A stretch of DNA of 64,000 bases from Tigheibacillus halophilus (GTDB lineage: Bacteria > Bacillota > Bacilli > Bacillales > Amphibacillaceae), in the NCBI RefSeq assembly GCF_042683165.1, contig NZ_JBHUIZ010000018.1, forward strand, positions 1 to 64,000, in the 5' to 3' direction. Of the stretch, positions 52,484-60,661 are shown in pieces; the first letter of the stretch is position 1, and every line of letters starts with the position of its first letter. Under the pieces are notes generated by a model. That model saw nothing but the letters and a program-made list of their open reading frames with translations. It was not told the origin of the DNA and searched no databases. Made by a program: the position numbers and the translations under genes.

Positions 52484-53503
52484 ATGACACATTCTTATAA
52501 AGATGCTGGTGTGGATGTCAAACGAGGATATGAGGCTGTTGAACGGATGAAAAAGCACATAAGCAGAACCACACGACCGGAGGTACTCGGTGGATTAGGA
52601 GCATTTGCTGGTATGTTCGATCTGAGCAGTTTTTCTTATCGGGAGCCTGTGCTGGTTTCCGGAACAGATGGCGTGGGAACAAAACTGGTACTGGCACAGC
52701 AAATGGACCTGCATGAAACCATCGGCATCGACTTGGTTGCCATGTGTGTCAACGATGTGGCGGCACAAGGTGCAGCACCACTGTTTTTCCTTGATTATAT
52801 TGCCTGTGGAAAAAATGAACCGGAGAAAATAGAACAAATCATTTCCGGTGTTGCAGAAGGCTGTGTACAGGCAGGTGCAGCACTAATTGGGGGAGAAACG
52901 GCAGAGATGCCTGGTATGTATCAAGCGGAGGAATATGATTTGGCTGGTTTTGCGGTGGGGATTGCCGAAAAATCGCAGCTCATTGATGGCAGCACCATTC
53001 AGAAAGGTGACGCAGTGATTGGCTTGGCCGCGAGCGGCATTCATTCCAACGGTTATTCTCTTGTAAGAGCGATAGTGGAAGAGATGGATTTGACAAAGGT
53101 CTACCCGGGACTGCATCGTCCACTAGGTGAAGAATTGCTGTGCCCGACGAAAATTTATGCCAAGCTGATCGCTGCAATGCAGGAGCATTGCCGATTAAAG
53201 GGAATCTCACATATTACAGGCGGCGGTTTCTATGAAAATTTGCCAAGAATGCTGCCAGATGGTATTGGTGTGGCCATTCAAAAAGATGCCTGGGAAGTGC
53301 CATCCATTTTCACATTTTTACAAACGCATGGACAGATTCCAGCACAAGATATGTTCGAGGTTTTCAATATGGGGATTGGTATGGCGCTCGTTGTGGAGCA
53401 GGCGGATGTAAATAATATCTTGGAACTGGCAGAGACAATGGGAGAAAAAGCATTTGTAATCGGCGAGACTGTTGCCGAAGAAGGAGTGCATTTCCTGCCA
53501 TGA
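52484..53503 (+). CDS. purM: Phosphoribosylaminoimidazole synthetase
   Basis: Closes the imidazole ring (FGAM to AIR). YKDAGVDVKRGYEAVERMKK is the N-terminal signature. DGVGTKLVLAQ, MCVNDVAAQGAAPLFFLDY and GGETAEMPGMY carry the ATP site. ATG 52484 follows AGGAGG; the open frame reaches back into purF but lacks signals. 339 aa. Overlaps purN by 4 bp. Confidence 0.96.
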   Translation: MTHSYKDAGVDVKRGYEAVERMKKHISRTTRPEVLGGLGAFAGMFDLSSFSYREPVLVSGTDGVGTKLVLAQQMDLHETIGIDLVAMCVNDVAAQGAAPLFFLDYIACGKNEPEKIEQIISGVAEGCVQAGAALIGGETAEMPGMYQAEEYDLAGFAVGIAEKSQLIDGSTIQKGDAVIGLAASGIHSNGYSLVRAIVEEMDLTKVYPGLHRPLGEELLCPTKIYAKLIAAMQEHCRLKGISHITGGGFYENLPRMLPDGIGVAIQKDAWEVPSIFTFLQTHGQIPAQDMFEVFNMGIGMALVVEQADVNNILELAETMGEKAFVIGETVAEEGVHFLP

Positions 53504-54075
53504 GTAAAGTGAAAGCTGCCGTGTTCGCCTCCGGAACGGGAAGTAATTTTCAAGCCATGCTTCAGAAAAAATTTCTGGAAGCTGAAATCGTATTGCTCGT
53601 TTGTGACCGTCCAGATGCTAAGGTCATCGAGATTGCGGACAAATACCATATTCCGGTCTACGCCCGCCCTCCAATGGACTTTCCAAGTAAAGCGGCGTAT
53701 GAAAAGAAGGTGCTGAAACAGCTGCAAGTTCATCGAGTGGAGTGGATATTCCTGGCAGGATATATGCGTCTGATCGGGGATACGCTGTTATCTGTTTTTC
53801 CCAACAGAATTATCAATATCCATCCATCTTTACTGCCGGCATTTCCTGGAAAAGAGGCCATTGAACAGGCAGTTCGAGCAGGCGTGAAGGTGACAGGGGT
53901 GACCATCCATTTCGTTGATTCCGGCATGGACACGGGTCAGATTATCGCACAACAAGCTGTGAAAATGAAAAAGGGCGAAAGCCTGTCGCAATTAACCAAG
54001 CGCATCCAGTCGGTGGAACATCGTTTATATCCGGAAACAATTAATAAGCTTTTATCGCGAAGTAATGGACTTTGA
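53500..54075 (+). CDS. purN: Phosphoribosylglycinamide formyltransferase
   Basis: Transfers formyl from 10-formyl-THF to GAR. FASGTGSNFQAM (P-loop-like), INIHPSLLPAFPGKEAIEQA with catalytic Asn/His, and VDSGMDTGQII with catalytic Asp. 191 aa. Start codon ATG overlaps the purM stop. Confidence 0.96.
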   Translation: MSKVKAAVFASGTGSNFQAMLQKKFLEAEIVLLVCDRPDAKVIEIADKYHIPVYARPPMDFPSKAAYEKKVLKQLQVHRVEWIFLAGYMRLIGDTLLSVFPNRIINIHPSLLPAFPGKEAIEQAVRAGVKVTGVTIHFVDSGMDTGQIIAQQAVKMKKGESLSQLTKRIQSVEHRLYPETINKLLSRSNGL

Positions 54076-54132
54076 TGTTGCGGGCATTGACAACAACCTA
54101 TACAACATGGGAAGAAAGGCAGGAGGAAAGTG

Positions 54133-55665
54133 ATGAAAAAACGTGCATTAATCAGTGTTTCAGATAAAAGAGGAATTGTCGAATTTGCGTCTGGCTTGCA
54201 GAAACTAGGGTTCGAAATCATTTCAACAGGAGGTACATTGGCTGCACTGCAGCAAGCTGGTGTTGAAGCAACAGGCGTAGAAACGGTCACGGGTTTTCCA
54301 GAGATCCTCGATGGACGTGTAAAAACGCTGCATCCGCTTATTCACGGAGGTATTTTGAATAAACGAAACGATGAACTTCAGCAACAACAATTGCGAGAAA
54401 ACAACATTGAACAGATTGATATCGTGGCAGTCAATTTATATCCATTTAAAGAGACGGTTTCTAAAGAAAACGCATCTCATGAAGAAATCATTGAAAACAT
54501 TGATATCGGAGGGCCGTCCATGTTGCGGGCTGCAGCCAAAAACTATCAGGATGTACTCGTGATAGTTAATCCGGAAGACTATGAAAATGTACTTGATAGA
54601 CTAGCTTCTGGCCAAGCAACTGAAGCGTTTCGCCAAAGGCTGGCAGCGAAAGTCTTTCAACACACAGCCCAATATGATGCATTGATCGCTCAATATTTTT
54701 CAGATAAGACCGACCAAGCCTATCCTCAAGATTTTACTGTTACATATGAAAAGGTCCAAGATCTTCGCTACGGGGAGAATCCACATCAGACGGCTGCTTT
54801 TTATCAAACGCCGCTGGCGGTGCCGATGAGTCTGGCCGCTGCGGAGCAATGGCATGGAAAAGAGTTGTCCTACAATAACATTCAAGATGCGAATGCCTGC
54901 TTGGAGATGCTTGCAGAGTTCAGCGAACCTGCAGCAGTTGCTGTAAAGCATATGAATCCATGCGGCATCGGTGCGGGTACGGACATTGAGGAGGCTTTCG
55001 GGAAGGCGTATGCCGCAGACCCCATTTCTATTTTCGGCGGAATTGTTGCAGTCAACCGGGAGGTCACGACGAAATTGGCAGGAAAGCTAAGCAGCATTTT
55101 CCTGGAAATCGTCATCGCCCCTGCCTATTCATCGGAAGCAAAAGAGATACTGACCAAAAAGAAAAACATCCGCTTGCTCACGTTGGCAATGAATGGTGCA
55201 TCAACTGCCTTGATGAAGCTGACCTCTGTCAAAGGCGGCCTTTTGGTACAGTCAAGTGACAGCAAGGTATTGCACGCAGCTGATTTCTCTTATCCAACCA
55301 AGCGGAAGCCGACAGATACAGAAATGCAAGACTTGCTATTTGCTGAAAAAGCATGCAAGCATGTGAAATCCAATGCAATTGTCGTTGCGAAAAATCAGCA
55401 GACGCTTGGTGTTGGGGCAGGTCAAATGAACCGAGTCGGTGCAGCCTTGATCGCTTTGGAACAAGCCGGTAAAAAATCCCAAACAGCGGTGATGGCATCC
55501 GATGCATTTTTTCCAATGCCGGATACGGTAGAAGCGGCTGCGAAAGCAGGGATAGCCGCAATCATTCAGCCTGGCGGATCCAAAAGAGACCAGGATTCCG
55601 TGGCAGTTTGCGACGAACACGGTATTGCCATGGTTTATACGAACACAAGACACTTTAAACATTAG
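54133..55665 (+). CDS. purH: Bifunctional AICAR transformylase/IMP cyclohydrolase
   Basis: The last two steps to IMP. The MGS-like cyclohydrolase domain (residues 1-~195) has ISVSDKRGIVEFASGLQKLG, GGTLAAL, FPEILDGRVKTLHP and NLYPF. The transformylase domain has RYGENPHQTAAFY, KHMNPCGIGAG and NAIVVAKNQQTLGVGAGQMN. ATG 54133 follows AGGAGG. 510 aa is normal. Confidence 0.96.
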   Translation: MKKRALISVSDKRGIVEFASGLQKLGFEIISTGGTLAALQQAGVEATGVETVTGFPEILDGRVKTLHPLIHGGILNKRNDELQQQQLRENNIEQIDIVAVNLYPFKETVSKENASHEEIIENIDIGGPSMLRAAAKNYQDVLVIVNPEDYENVLDRLASGQATEAFRQRLAAKVFQHTAQYDALIAQYFSDKTDQAYPQDFTVTYEKVQDLRYGENPHQTAAFYQTPLAVPMSLAAAEQWHGKELSYNNIQDANACLEMLAEFSEPAAVAVKHMNPCGIGAGTDIEEAFGKAYAADPISIFGGIVAVNREVTTKLAGKLSSIFLEIVIAPAYSSEAKEILTKKKNIRLLTLAMNGASTALMKLTSVKGGLLVQSSDSKVLHAADFSYPTKRKPTDTEMQDLLFAEKACKHVKSNAIVVAKNQQTLGVGAGQMNRVGAALIALEQAGKKSQTAVMASDAFFPMPDTVEAAAKAGIAAIIQPGGSKRDQDSVAVCDEHGIAMVYTNTRHFKH

Positions 55666-55806
55666 GAAGTAGTGGGAACATGGCGATCGATAAAGATGAC
55701 TGGTAGCTGCCTGTGAGTGGGTGTTGCTCGTGAAAAACGCTTCCTGCTTAACAGCGAGCTAATGTTGCTCGCCACAAACTCGATAGGATTTTAATTCACA
55801 GGAGGA
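55666..55806. other. purH-purD spacer with short direct repeat
   Basis: 143 bp, longer than other spacings in the operon. TGTTGCTCG occurs twice (near 55723 and 55762), and AGCGAGC/GCTCGC symmetry suggests a folded RNA. No promoter is obvious. Confidence 0.4.
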
Positions 55807-55814
55807 ATGTGAAT

Positions 55815-57056
55815 ATGAATATTTTGATTGTCGGCCGCGGTGGACGTGAACACAGTTTGGTTCAAAAAATAGCCGCCAGTCCGCGTGTGGGGAAACTATT
55901 CGCGGCTCCAGGAAATGCCGGTATGGAAGAAGCGACCGTCGTTGATATAATGGAGAATGATTTGGATGGTTTGGTAGCATTCGCGAAACAAAATAAGATT
56001 GATTTGACCATTGTCGGGCCTGAGGTTCCACTGATGCTAGGTATCGCCGACAAGTTTCAGGAGGAGAACCTAGCTATTTTTGCTCCTGACAAAGAAGCAG
56101 CTTTACTCGAAGGGAGCAAAAAGTTCGCTAAAGATTTGATGGTGAAATATGGGGTGCCGACAGCCAATTATGCAGTTTTTCAAACCGCTGAAAAAGCGAA
56201 AGCTTACATTCATGAAATGGGTGCGCCAATCGTTGTCAAAGCAGACGGTCTTGCAGCGGGAAAAGGTGTGGTAGTCGCTCAAACGGTTGATGAAGCCTGT
56301 CGGGCTGTTGATCATATGCTGGTTGATAAAGCATTTGCTGAAGCGGGAGCTGCTATCGTTGTGGAGGAATATATGCAAGGAAGGGAATTTTCCCTGATGG
56401 CTTTTGTTCATCATGACCGTGTTTTTCCAATGATTGCTGCCCAGGATCATAAACGTGCGTTTGACCATGATCAGGGTCCAAACACAGGCGGCATGGGAGC
56501 ATTCGCACCGATAACAGAGATCACGGATGACGTTTTAGCCACTGCATATGAAGAAGTACTGGAGAAGACTGCCAATGCAATGGTTATGGAAAGCAAGCCA
56601 TTTACGGGAATTTTATATGCGGGGCTGATGCTGACGGATAAAGGTATCAAAGTGATTGAATTTAATGCGAGATTTGGCGATCCGGAAACCCAGGTCGTTT
56701 TGCCGCTTCTGAAAAATGACCTATTGCAAGTGCTGGAAGATGTCCTGGCAGGTAAAGATCCCGGTCTGCAATGGAAGAATCAATCTTGTGCCGGTGTCGT
56801 TCTTGCTGCAGCAGGCTACCCGGCCACCTATCAGAGAAACGTTCCGATTCCTTCCTGTTCAGCAACTGATCATTGTTTTGTCAATTTCGCAGGTGTCAAA
56901 CAAGATGGGGAGCGGCTAGTGTCATCCGGCGGACGTGTTTTACTTGTCGGCAGTCTGGCGGAAACGTTAGACCAAGCCGCGATGAATGTCTATGAAAATA
57001 TCACTGCGTTAAATACGAGTGAGGGATTCATTTTTCGAAGTGATATTGGAAGATAG
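55815..57056 (+). CDS. purD: Phosphoribosylamine-glycine ligase
   Basis: An ATP-grasp enzyme making GAR. Landmarks are MNILIVGRGGREHSLVQKIA, PGNAGM, VKADGLAAGKGVVVA, GPNTGGMGAFAP and FNARFGDPETQVVLPLL. ATG 55815 has GGAGGA 8 bp upstream; GTG 55809 is less likely. 413 aa. Last gene of the pur operon. Confidence 0.95.
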   Translation: MNILIVGRGGREHSLVQKIAASPRVGKLFAAPGNAGMEEATVVDIMENDLDGLVAFAKQNKIDLTIVGPEVPLMLGIADKFQEENLAIFAPDKEAALLEGSKKFAKDLMVKYGVPTANYAVFQTAEKAKAYIHEMGAPIVVKADGLAAGKGVVVAQTVDEACRAVDHMLVDKAFAEAGAAIVVEEYMQGREFSLMAFVHHDRVFPMIAAQDHKRAFDHDQGPNTGGMGAFAPITEITDDVLATAYEEVLEKTANAMVMESKPFTGILYAGLMLTDKGIKVIEFNARFGDPETQVVLPLLKNDLLQVLEDVLAGKDPGLQWKNQSCAGVVLAAAGYPATYQRNVPIPSCSATDHCFVNFAGVKQDGERLVSSGGRVLLVGSLAETLDQAAMNVYENITALNTSEGFIFRSDIGR

Positions 57057-57080
57057 CACCGCAACCATCATAAAAACACC

Positions 57081-57112
57081 CCCGGGCATGCGTGTGCCTG
57101 GGCTTGTTTTTT
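57081..57112 (+). terminator. Terminator of the pur operon
   Basis: CCCGGGCA and TGCCTGGG (one G-U) flank TGCGTG, followed by CTTGTTTTTT. Confidence 0.9.
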
Positions 57113-57325
57113 GATTGTCAGAAAAAAACTTGAAATATATAACGTTTGCAGGGTGACAATGCGACAAAGCGCTACGATGAGTCTAAGGCAGGGCAAGCTA
57201 TTTCATGCTGATGTTGAATTTAAAACTATATTTTTCGGCAATGTCAGCAGCTTGGCGCCTTTGCATGAAAACGTCACCAAATGTTCACTTTAATATGATG
57301 AAACTTTGCAGTATAAAAGCTGAAA

Positions 57326-57346
57326 TATGATACAATAGGTATCATA
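57326..57346 (+). promoter_or_regulatory. Perfect dyad upstream of yerA
   Basis: TATGATAC-AATAG-GTATCATA is an 8-bp perfect inverted repeat 37 bp before the yerA start, overlapping a possible -10 (TACAAT). Likely an operator for an unknown repressor. Confidence 0.5.
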
Positions 57347-57383
57347 CAATATATTTATAAAGTTAGTCATTGGAGTGTTGATT

Positions 57384-59123
57384 ATGCTGGAAAACGGCTT
57401 TTGGAGAAACAGAGATTTGCGAAAACATGTAAGTATCATGGATGGCATAACAGCGCCGACACTTGTACTGAAAAATGGTACCTATTTGAATATGTATACG
57501 AAGAAATGGTTAAACGCCAATATTTGGATTTACTGCGATCGAATAGTTTATGTGGGCGAAAAAATGCCAAGCAACTGTGAAGACACGGAGATTGTGGATT
57601 GCAGTGGAAAATATCTTGTTCCTGGGTATGTGGAAATGCATGCACACCCGTTTCAACTATATAATCCGGAATCTCTCGCCATACACGCTGCAACATTTGG
57701 AACAACAACATTGGTGAACGACAACTTGATGTGGCGGTTTTTGTTAGACAAAAAGAAAGCGTTTTCTTTGATTGGGGAATTTGATGAGCTGCCGGTATCC
57801 ATGTATTGGTGGGCACGTTTTGATTCACAAACTGTCCTTCATGACGAAGAGGCTCTATTCAATACGGAGGATGTACTCGCATGGCTCAAGCATCCTTCTG
57901 TCGTGCAGGGAGGAGAGTTGACCTCATGGCCAAGCCTGCTCAACGGTGATGATATCTTGCTATATTGGATGCAAAAGGCAAAACAGCTTGGCAAGCCAAT
58001 TGAAGGTCATTTTCCGGGTGCGTCTGAAAAAACGCTGACGAAATTGAAATTGCTCGGCGTCAATGCTGACCACGAGTCTATTTCGGGAAAAGATGTCATC
58101 AAACGTATGGAATTAGGATATCAAACCGGATTGCGACATTCTTCTATCAGACCTGATCTGCCTAGGTTGCTGGATGAGATTTTGGCAGAAGGCGTGGACG
58201 TATTTGATAGTCTATCCTTTACTACAGATGGTGCCACACCGGCGTTTTATAAAGAGGGTTTGATCAATCGCTGCATTAAGATCGCCATTGATAAAGGAGT
58301 ACCACTTGCAGATGCCTATCGGATGGGCAGCTACAATCCGAGCAAGCATCTGCATTTAGAAGAAAAAATCGGCAGTATTGCTCCGGGAAGACTTGCCCAT
58401 ATCAATATTTTATTAGATAAAACAGATCCTGACCCGGAAAGTGTTCTTGCCAAGGGGAAATGGATCAGAAAAGCCGGTAAGGTACTTAAGATGGAATCGA
58501 CGATAGATTGGCAGAAATATGATTTAGATCGTTTCCATTTGTCCTGGGATTTGTCACTCAGCGATTTGCAATTTTCCTTGCCGATTGGGCTGGATATGGT
58601 CAACGATGTCATCATGAAACCATATGCCATTCAAACGGATATCACGCCCGATCAGCTTCCTGAAAATCGTGATGATGCGTTTCTCTTACTGATGGACCGG
58701 AATGGGCAATGGCGATCCAATACAACCCTTCGCGGTTTTACGAAAACGTTAGGAGGTCTTGCCAGCTCCTATTCCACAACTGGTGACCTGGTATTCATCG
58801 GCAAAAATAAACATGATATGCTGCTGGCTTTTCGCAGGTTGAAAGAAATTGGCGGCGGCATTGTAATTGCTCATGAGGGGGAAATCCTGGTGGAAATCCC
58901 ATTAAAGCTCAGTGGTATCATGTTTGAAGGCAAAATGCCAGAGCTGATAGAAAAAGAAGAAGCTTTGCGAGCTTGTCTTGAGAAGTACGGCTATTCATTC
59001 GGCGATCCGGTATACAGCATCCTCTTCTTGTCATCAACACATCTGCCGTATATTCGGATTACCCAAAAAGGTATCGTCGATGTTAAAAAAAGAGAAGTGT
59101 TATTTCCTTCGACGATCAGATAA
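57384..59123 (+). CDS. yerA: Adenine deaminase-like amidohydrolase YerA
   Basis: 579 aa, in the adenine deaminase family (adenine to hypoxanthine plus ammonia). The amidohydrolase core has the metal-binding YVEMHAHPFQLYNPES, IEGHFPGASE, ADHESISGKD and RHSSIRPDLP. The C-terminal adenine-deaminase domain ends with SILFLSSTHLPYIRITQKGI. ATG 57384 follows TGGAGTG. B. subtilis YerA lies at the same place after purD. True adenine activity of YerA-type proteins is less certain than for Ade. The dyad at 57326 suggests separate regulation. Confidence 0.88.
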   Translation: MLENGFWRNRDLRKHVSIMDGITAPTLVLKNGTYLNMYTKKWLNANIWIYCDRIVYVGEKMPSNCEDTEIVDCSGKYLVPGYVEMHAHPFQLYNPESLAIHAATFGTTTLVNDNLMWRFLLDKKKAFSLIGEFDELPVSMYWWARFDSQTVLHDEEALFNTEDVLAWLKHPSVVQGGELTSWPSLLNGDDILLYWMQKAKQLGKPIEGHFPGASEKTLTKLKLLGVNADHESISGKDVIKRMELGYQTGLRHSSIRPDLPRLLDEILAEGVDVFDSLSFTTDGATPAFYKEGLINRCIKIAIDKGVPLADAYRMGSYNPSKHLHLEEKIGSIAPGRLAHINILLDKTDPDPESVLAKGKWIRKAGKVLKMESTIDWQKYDLDRFHLSWDLSLSDLQFSLPIGLDMVNDVIMKPYAIQTDITPDQLPENRDDAFLLLMDRNGQWRSNTTLRGFTKTLGGLASSYSTTGDLVFIGKNKHDMLLAFRRLKEIGGGIVIAHEGEILVEIPLKLSGIMFEGKMPELIEKEEALRACLEKYGYSFGDPVYSILFLSSTHLPYIRITQKGIVDVKKREVLFPSTIR

Positions 59124-59234
59124 GCAAAAGTGACAACTTCGACAAAAACAGGTATTATCATAGTAGAGATGCCCTGTCATTCCCGATTTTTTTTGCAAAT
59201 GTTATCGGATTTTGAATAGGAGGAGGGGGTTGAC

Positions 59235-59546
59235 TTGCAAATTGATAAATTGCGAGGAGAGCAGCTTGATCGGTTTTTCGATGCGATTCTATCTTTGAAG
59301 AACCGTGATGAATGCTATCAATTTTTTGATGATGTAGCGACCATGAGCGAGATACAATCATTATCCCAGCGCTTGCAGGTGGCCAAGATGCTGCGCGATG
59401 GCCATACGTACAGTGTGATTGATAAAGAGACCAATGCATCCACCGCAACTATTTCCCGAGTCAGACGCTGTATCAAATATGGCAGCGACGGATACGACCT
59501 AGTGTTGAAACGCCTGGATGAAAAAAATATATCGGATAATGAATGA
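59235..59546 (+). CDS. yerC: YerC/TrpR-like DNA-binding protein
   Basis: 103 aa with a Trp-repressor-type HTH: SLSQRLQVAKMLRDGHTYSV and NASTATISRVRRCIKYGS. TTG 59235 after AGGAGGGGG is the start. It matches B. subtilis YerC in length and place; yerB, which precedes it there, is missing. Regulon unknown. Confidence 0.9.
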   Translation: MQIDKLRGEQLDRFFDAILSLKNRDECYQFFDDVATMSEIQSLSQRLQVAKMLRDGHTYSVIDKETNASTATISRVRRCIKYGSDGYDLVLKRLDEKNISDNE

Positions 59547-59553
59547 CTGTTAC

Positions 59554-59606
59554 ACAGGTGCTGTACTGACGGCGTGATATAAACGCTGAAAGTCGGCACC
59601 TGTTTT
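59554..59606 (+). terminator. Terminator after yerC
   Basis: ACAGGTGC and GCACCTGT pair over a ~34-base loop that itself may fold; TTTT follows. Confidence 0.7.
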
Positions 59607-59638
59607 GATTGTGATAGTTTGATTTGCTGGATGGGGTG

Positions 59639-59721
59639 TTACTTAGAAAAAGGATCTTTGTTCGGGAGCAAGAGGATGTTGCCCTTGCAGATGCGGAAAC
59701 ACTGCTCGCCAGCCTAAGTAA
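59639..59721. repeat. Inverted-repeat element
   Basis: TTACTTAG (59639) and CTAAGTAA (59714) close an ~83-base segment with further short complementarity, e.g. TGTTGCCC and GGGAGCAA. It resembles mobile hairpin repeats of Bacillaceae intergenic regions. Only one clear copy is in the window. Confidence 0.45.
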
Positions 59722-59937
59722 CCAACTTGCCCAAATTAGAGATCCTCCTGATCATGGGTGGCTGCCCGCAAAATAATACCTTTGCTCACCACTCGGTTCT
59801 TTTCGCTTGAAAACCGCCAATCCCGCACCCCAATCGGTCCCCGCTTCCCAAGCAAAAAAACTTTTCCATATCACTCTTTTCATAATCGGATTTTTGCTAT
59901 AATGAAATAATGGAACATAATAATGGAGGACAAATCT

Positions 59938-60624
59938 GTGTATACACAATTAAGTGAATGGAAACATATTTTCAAGCTTGATCCTAATAAAGAGATTTCA
60001 GATGAAGCATTGGAACAAATATGCGAATCAGGTACGGATGCAATCATTGTCGGCGGTACGGATGATGTGACACTTGACAACGTCCTTGAGTTATTGTCGA
60101 GCATCCGCAGATATACGGTGCCTTGTTTTCTGGAAATTTCAGACATGGAAGCACTCACTCCCGGATTTGATGGCTATTTGGTACCGATGGTTTTAAATAG
60201 TACGGATAAACAATGGATCTTGGGCAAACAGCATGAGGCCATTAAAGAATATAGAGATATCATGAACTGGGACGAAATTTTCATGGAAGGCTACTGTATT
60301 ATGAATCCAGACTGCAAGGCCTTCCAGAAGACGAGCTGCCAGCTGCCGATGGAAGAGGATGTGCTGGCCTATGCCTATATGGCTGAGCATGTCTTCCATC
60401 TGCCAGTGTTTTATTTAGAATACAGTGGCAAATATGGCAGTGCGGAGCTTGCCGCAAAGGTGAAAAATGAATTGAACAAGACACAGTTCATTTATGGCGG
60501 GGGCGTCGAAACGGCCGAGCAAGCTCGGGAAATGAAAGAACATGCTGACACGATTATCGTTGGCAACAGTATTTACAGTAATTTAAAAGAGGCATTGAAG
60601 ACGGTCAAGGCCGTGAAACAGTGA
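59938..60624 (+). CDS. pcrB: Heptaprenylglyceryl phosphate synthase
   Basis: A TIM-barrel prenyltransferase joining heptaprenyl diphosphate to glycerol-1-phosphate. EWKHIFKLDPNKEISDEALE, ESGTDAIIVGGTDDV, VFYLEYSGKYG and FIYGGGVETAEQA are signature blocks. GTG 59938 was chosen because GGAGG (59925-59929) precedes it; the ATG at 59923 would contain the ribosome binding site itself. 228 aa equals B. subtilis PcrB. A -10 TATAAT lies at 59898. Confidence 0.94.
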   Translation: MYTQLSEWKHIFKLDPNKEISDEALEQICESGTDAIIVGGTDDVTLDNVLELLSSIRRYTVPCFLEISDMEALTPGFDGYLVPMVLNSTDKQWILGKQHEAIKEYRDIMNWDEIFMEGYCIMNPDCKAFQKTSCQLPMEEDVLAYAYMAEHVFHLPVFYLEYSGKYGSAELAAKVKNELNKTQFIYGGGVETAEQAREMKEHADTIIVGNSIYSNLKEALKTVKAVKQ

Positions 60625-60661
60625 TGCATATTCCTCATTTTGAAAAGGTGGTGCCAGGAAG

